Source: Flavobacteriales bacterium (GTDB taxonomy: Bacteria; Bacteroidota; Bacteroidia; Flavobacteriales; Parvicellaceae). From it: a stretch of 9,649 bases of DNA. The stretch covers positions 1 through 9,649 of the forward strand of contig JAAZYJ010000382.1 in NCBI GenBank assembly GCA_014239715.1, in the 5' to 3' direction. Each line of letters begins with the position of its first letter. Positions within the stretch are counted from its first letter, which is position 1. The notes below the pieces were generated by a model. That model ran no database searches. It was not told where the DNA came from and worked only from the letters and a program-made list of their open reading frames with translations. This document shows positions 7,491 through 9,649 of this stretch, one piece after another. A program made the position numbers and the translations under genes.

Positions 7491-8258
7491 ATGCTAAAAG
7501 CTATAATAGTTGACGATGAGGAAAAAAATCGTGAAGGACTTGCTCGCATGATCGATCAGTTTTGCCATGACATTTCCGTTGTTGGAAAGGCAGAATCAGT
7601 TGCAACAGCAAGATCAGCTATAGAATCTCATCAACCGGACATTGTTTTTCTGGACATCGAAATGCCGGGAGGGAATGGATTTAGCCTATTGGAAGAAATG
7701 CCCAATCCAAATTTCCAGGTAATATTCACAACTGCACATGCTGATTATGCCATTAAAGCCATAAAATTTGCTGCGTTAGACTATTTACTGAAACCGATCA
7801 ACATCAACGAGCTTAAAACAGCAGTTGAAAAAGCCATTCTCAGCATGAATGTTGTTCAAGATGATAATCTTCTGAAAAAGAAATTTGAGGTCTTGAAGGA
7901 TAATAGGAAAAATGAAGGGTTTGATTTCGAAAAAATAGCACTCCCTACCTCAGATGGAATTGACTTTTATGAAATAAGTGAAATTTTAAGATGCGAGGCC
8001 GATCGGGCATATTGCAAGTTCCATATGCTCAACGGACAAAAGGTGGTGGTATCTAAACCATTAAAAGAATTTGAAGACCTGCTGGAAGAATGTAATTTTT
8101 TCCGTGTGCACAAATCCAATATGATCAATCTCCGACAGATCAAAAAATACGTTAAAGGCAAAGGAGGTTACCTCATTCTCTCCGACGATTCGCATGTAGA
8201 CGTTTCTGTTAGACGGAAAGAAGCGCTGATGGAAGTATTAGCCCAGTCACTGCCCTAG
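7491..8258 (+). CDS. LytTR-family DNA-binding response regulator
   Basis: The 255-residue protein has a receiver (about 1-120) with Asp8-Asp9-Glu10, phospho-acceptor Asp55 in VFLDIEMPGGNG, Thr80/Thr81 and Lys101 in YLLKP. A linker of roughly 25 residues follows, then a LytTR DNA-binding domain (about 147-250), recognisable from EISEILRCEADRAYCKF, FFRVHKSNMINLRQIKKYV and the terminal SVRRKEAL. Length and layout are typical of AgrA/LytR/AlgR-type regulators, which bind direct repeats as dimers. The ATG at 7491 is preceded by AT-rich DNA without a Shine-Dalgarno site, as usual in Bacteroidota. It follows the REC-LytS gene by 58 bases on the same strand with no terminator between, so it is probably co-transcribed and is the only DNA-binding output of the cassette. 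Targets are not known. Confidence 0.95.
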   Translation: MLKAIIVDDEEKNREGLARMIDQFCHDISVVGKAESVATARSAIESHQPDIVFLDIEMPGGNGFSLLEEMPNPNFQVIFTTAHADYAIKAIKFAALDYLLKPININELKTAVEKAILSMNVVQDDNLLKKKFEVLKDNRKNEGFDFEKIALPTSDGIDFYEISEILRCEADRAYCKFHMLNGQKVVVSKPLKEFEDLLEECNFFRVHKSNMINLRQIKKYVKGKGGYLILSDDSHVDVSVRRKEALMEVLAQSLP

Positions 8259-8398
8259 CCACCCTTACTATACGTTTCTCACTTACTCTGAATAAACGGA
8301 GCAAAAGTCTATTTGGGAAGTTCATCTTTGGTTTTCGGAAAGAACCACTTATCGTTTCTGTTTGCGTCCCGTAAATTTATTCAAACAAAAACGAAGAA

Positions 8399-8887
8399 AT
8401 GAAACATCTACATCTAGTATTGACAATAACACTTATTACAGCAGGCATCTTTAATTCCACTATATATGCAGGATCTTCCACTACCGAAAACAGTGAGAAT
8501 AAGAAAACCACATACAACATTGATAAATTAAATGCCACGGTTAACAATGGCGAGATCTACTTTAACATTACCATGAATGTTGAAACGGAAAAATGCATGT
8601 ATTCGCTGGTACGGTTCAATTCAGACGGAACCATGAAATCAGTGGGAATCAAAAACGGCTTCGTTAACCTAAACAAATTGCCTCTCCGGTACTCATTCAA
8701 AGATACTGAAACACCTACAGAAGATGTTAAATATGCTCTTTACAGAATAGGATCTGAATCATCATTAATTGCTGAATGGCAATATACAAGTGAAACGAAT
8801 ACAATGAAGCTTACAAGCACTGACGATTCGATCTCTGAAAATTTTCTACTGAACAGCAACGAAAAGTCAGCAGTTATTATAGACTAA
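8399..8887 (+). CDS. Small secreted protein of unknown function
   Basis: The 162-residue product begins with a signal peptide, hydrophobic from about residue 6 to 18, with likely cleavage after TIYA at residue 24. The mature part is about 138 residues, rich in Ser, Thr, Asn and Glu, and appears beta-strand rich: alternating segments such as GEIYFNITMNV and VKYALYRIG. It has a single mature cysteine (about residue 66, in EKCMYSL), no lipobox, no evident repeat and no recognisable type IX sorting tail. I do not recognise the family. It lies 140 bases behind the LytTR regulator with no clear terminator between, and a strong terminator follows it. It may be read with the cassette or be a target of it, but position is the only support. 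A periplasmic location is most likely. Confidence 0.8.
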   Translation: MKHLHLVLTITLITAGIFNSTIYAGSSTTENSENKKTTYNIDKLNATVNNGEIYFNITMNVETEKCMYSLVRFNSDGTMKSVGIKNGFVNLNKLPLRYSFKDTETPTEDVKYALYRIGSESSLIAEWQYTSETNTMKLTSTDDSISENFLLNSNEKSAVIID

Positions 8888-8920
8888 TTCTATACCCTGA
8901 ATAATCAAACCACAATTCCT

Positions 8921-8947
8921 AAAAGTCCGCTTTTTAAGCGGACTTTT
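8921..8947 (+). terminator. Strong intrinsic terminator after small secreted protein gene
   Basis: AAAAGTCCGCTT at 8921-8932 pairs perfectly with AAGCGGACTTTT at 8936-8947 around a three-base loop, giving a 12-bp stem (or 10 bp with a larger loop). It lies 34 bases after the stop of the secreted-protein gene. The stem begins with A4 and ends with T4, so the same structure could stop transcription from either strand. Confidence 0.85.
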
Positions 8948-9029
8948 CCAGTTGAGATATTTCATAGAAAATGCGTGTATAATCAATAATTTGTGCTATT
9001 TTCAGAATCGCTTAATAAAACTGAATTCC

Positions 9030-9455
9030 ATGAAAAAAATTAAATTATCATTCTTAATGGCCGTGACCTTGGTTGTGGTTCTTAATTTTGCCAGCTGTTC
9101 AAAATATGAAGATGGACCATCTTTCAGCTTAAGATCAAAAAAGGCAAGATTAACCGGTGAATGGGAAATCGTAAAAGTTGGTACCCAGACGGTTGGCGAT
9201 ACCTATGAAGTAGTTTGGGATTTCTCTAAAGACGGTTCCTGGAGTCAATCATATTCGTATACGTATGGAGGACAATCTTACTCCTACACGTACAATGGTG
9301 ATTGGGAATGGGCAGCCGACAAGGAAGATCTAAGAGTTACTTACACGGACGGAAGCAATACTTCAACTCAGCAGTTTAAAATTACGAGGCTGACCAATAA
9401 GGAGCTTTGGCTGGAAGACAGTTCTAGTGATAAGTGGGAATTGGAAGCAAAATAA
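9030..9455 (+). CDS. Lipocalin-like lipoprotein
   Basis: Starting at the ATG at 9030 gives 141 residues with a clean lipoprotein signal: MKKIK, a hydrophobic stretch, then the lipobox region NFASC with lipidated Cys23. An in-frame TTG at 8952 would add 26 residues in front of the signal and begin 4 bases after the terminator stem, so it was not chosen. After Cys23 comes SKYEDGPSFSLRSKKARLTG, a motif frequent in short Bacteroidota lipoproteins of lipocalin-like fold; its LTGEW is the typical first-strand TGxW feature. The remainder alternates beta strands (VVWDFSKDGSW, DWEWAADKEDLRVTYTDG, FKITRLTNKELWLED) and ends in WELEAK. Two copies of QSYSYTY occur at residues 73-79 and 82-88. A role in binding a small ligand is possible but unproven. 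It is bracketed by terminators, so it is probably a single-gene unit. A TATAAT at 8978-8983 is a possible but weak promoter element. Confidence 0.88.
   Translation: MKKIKLSFLMAVTLVVVLNFASCSKYEDGPSFSLRSKKARLTGEWEIVKVGTQTVGDTYEVVWDFSKDGSWSQSYSYTYGGQSYSYTYNGDWEWAADKEDLRVTYTDGSNTSTQQFKITRLTNKELWLEDSSSDKWELEAK
9246..9299 (+). repeat. 27-bp tandem duplication encoding QSYSYTYGG / QSYSYTYNG
   Basis: Two adjacent nine-codon units at 9246-9272 and 9273-9299 encode QSYSYTYGG and QSYSYTYNG. Among the first seven codons, which give identical residues, five differ, all by synonymous third-base changes. This is a conserved peptide repeat that is either old or has been held by selection; it probably forms facing beta strands of a hairpin rich in tyrosine. 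Confidence 0.8.
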
Positions 9456-9474
9456 ATACAGCTAACATACTTGT

Positions 9475-9506
9475 AAAAGGTCTTGGAGTATTCTTAGACC
9501 TTTTTT
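9475..9506 (+). terminator. Intrinsic terminator after lipoprotein gene
   Basis: AAAAGGTCT at 9475-9483 pairs with AGACCTTTT at 9496-9504 around a 12-base loop, and the T-tract runs on to 9506. It sits 19 bases past the lipoprotein stop. The next possible start codon is at 9508, so the terminator directly abuts the next gene. Confidence 0.8.
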
Positions 9507-9507
9507 A

Positions 9508-9649
9508 ATGCCTCGTTATATGGAAGAAAAACGATTAGAGATTGAATACGACCAACAAATTCTGGAGGTCTTAGAGGAAATTCGATCTTCCATCGTTTTC
9601 AGCACATATCAGGCCGGAAAATTATTGGTACTGGGCAGCAACCAGGAGA
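9508..9649 (+). CDS. Probable TIGR03032/DUF4915 family protein, N-terminal fragment
   Basis: An open frame starts at ATG 9508 (MPRYMEEKRLEIEYDQQILE) or at the second ATG 9520 (MEEKRL) and runs off the window after 47 codons. The segment SIVFSTYQAGKLLVLGSNQE resembles the early conserved motif (S-T-Y-Q-A-G-K-L) of the TIGR03032/DUF4915 family, whose members are larger proteins without a well-defined function. There is no signal peptide. Family recognition rests on this short motif only. The preceding terminator ends one base before the first ATG, so the start may be 9520, or the mRNA may be nearly leaderless or made by read-through. Confidence 0.65.
   Translation, partial: MPRYMEEKRLEIEYDQQILEVLEEIRSSIVFSTYQAGKLLVLGSNQE

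Noticed and set aside
8329..8347. TGGTT...AACCA as a terminator after the LytTR gene
   Set aside because: The stem is only five base pairs and no T-tract follows, so it does not support termination.
8271..8359. CGTTTCT at 8273-8279 and 8353-8359 as a LytTR binding pair upstream of the secreted-protein gene
   Set aside because: The copies are 80 bases apart, only partly match the half-site pattern and are short enough to be chance.
8952..9029. TTG start at 8952 for the lipoprotein gene
   Set aside because: It would put 26 non-signal residues before a clean lipoprotein signal and starts right after a strong terminator; ATG 9030 fits far better.

Overview
The window looks like chromosomal DNA from a member of the Bacteroidota (formerly Bacteroidetes). 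The evidence is a large secreted protein built from PKD repeats that each carry a cysteine pair, a short lipoprotein starting with the CSKYEDGP and SLRSKKARLTGEW motifs common in that phylum, LytS/LytTR signalling proteins without membrane segments, AT-leaning DNA and no strong Shine-Dalgarno sites. I cannot place the order or genus. No RNA gene, insertion sequence, CRISPR array or phage gene was seen.

Layout. Positions 1 to 1632 hold the N-terminal 544 codons of a minus-strand gene for an exported multi-PKD protein; its C terminus lies outside the window. A 278-base divergent intergenic region (1633-1910) follows, with a 7-bp inverted repeat and an exact 9-bp direct repeat. From 1911 to 8258 runs a plus-strand signalling cassette of three genes: a 1488-residue soluble hybrid histidine kinase with about five PAS and two GAF-like domains, a 352-residue protein joining a receiver to a LytS-type kinase (4-base ATGA overlap with the first gene), and a 255-residue LytTR response regulator. 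Next come a 162-residue small secreted protein of unknown function with a strong terminator behind it, a 141-residue lipocalin-like lipoprotein with a second terminator, and the first 47 codons of what looks like a TIGR03032/DUF4915 family protein that runs off the right edge.

How the genes may work together. The cassette has two histidine kinase cores, three receiver domains and a single DNA-binding output. The simplest reading is a cytoplasmic multi-step relay: the PAS/GAF array controls the HisKA kinase, its signal reaches the receiver of the REC-LytS protein directly or by protein contact, and the LytS-type kinase then phosphorylates the LytTR regulator. No Hpt domain is visible, so how the first two proteins communicate is open. 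The divergent PKD surface protein and the downstream small secreted protein are the nearest candidate targets, but this rests on position alone.
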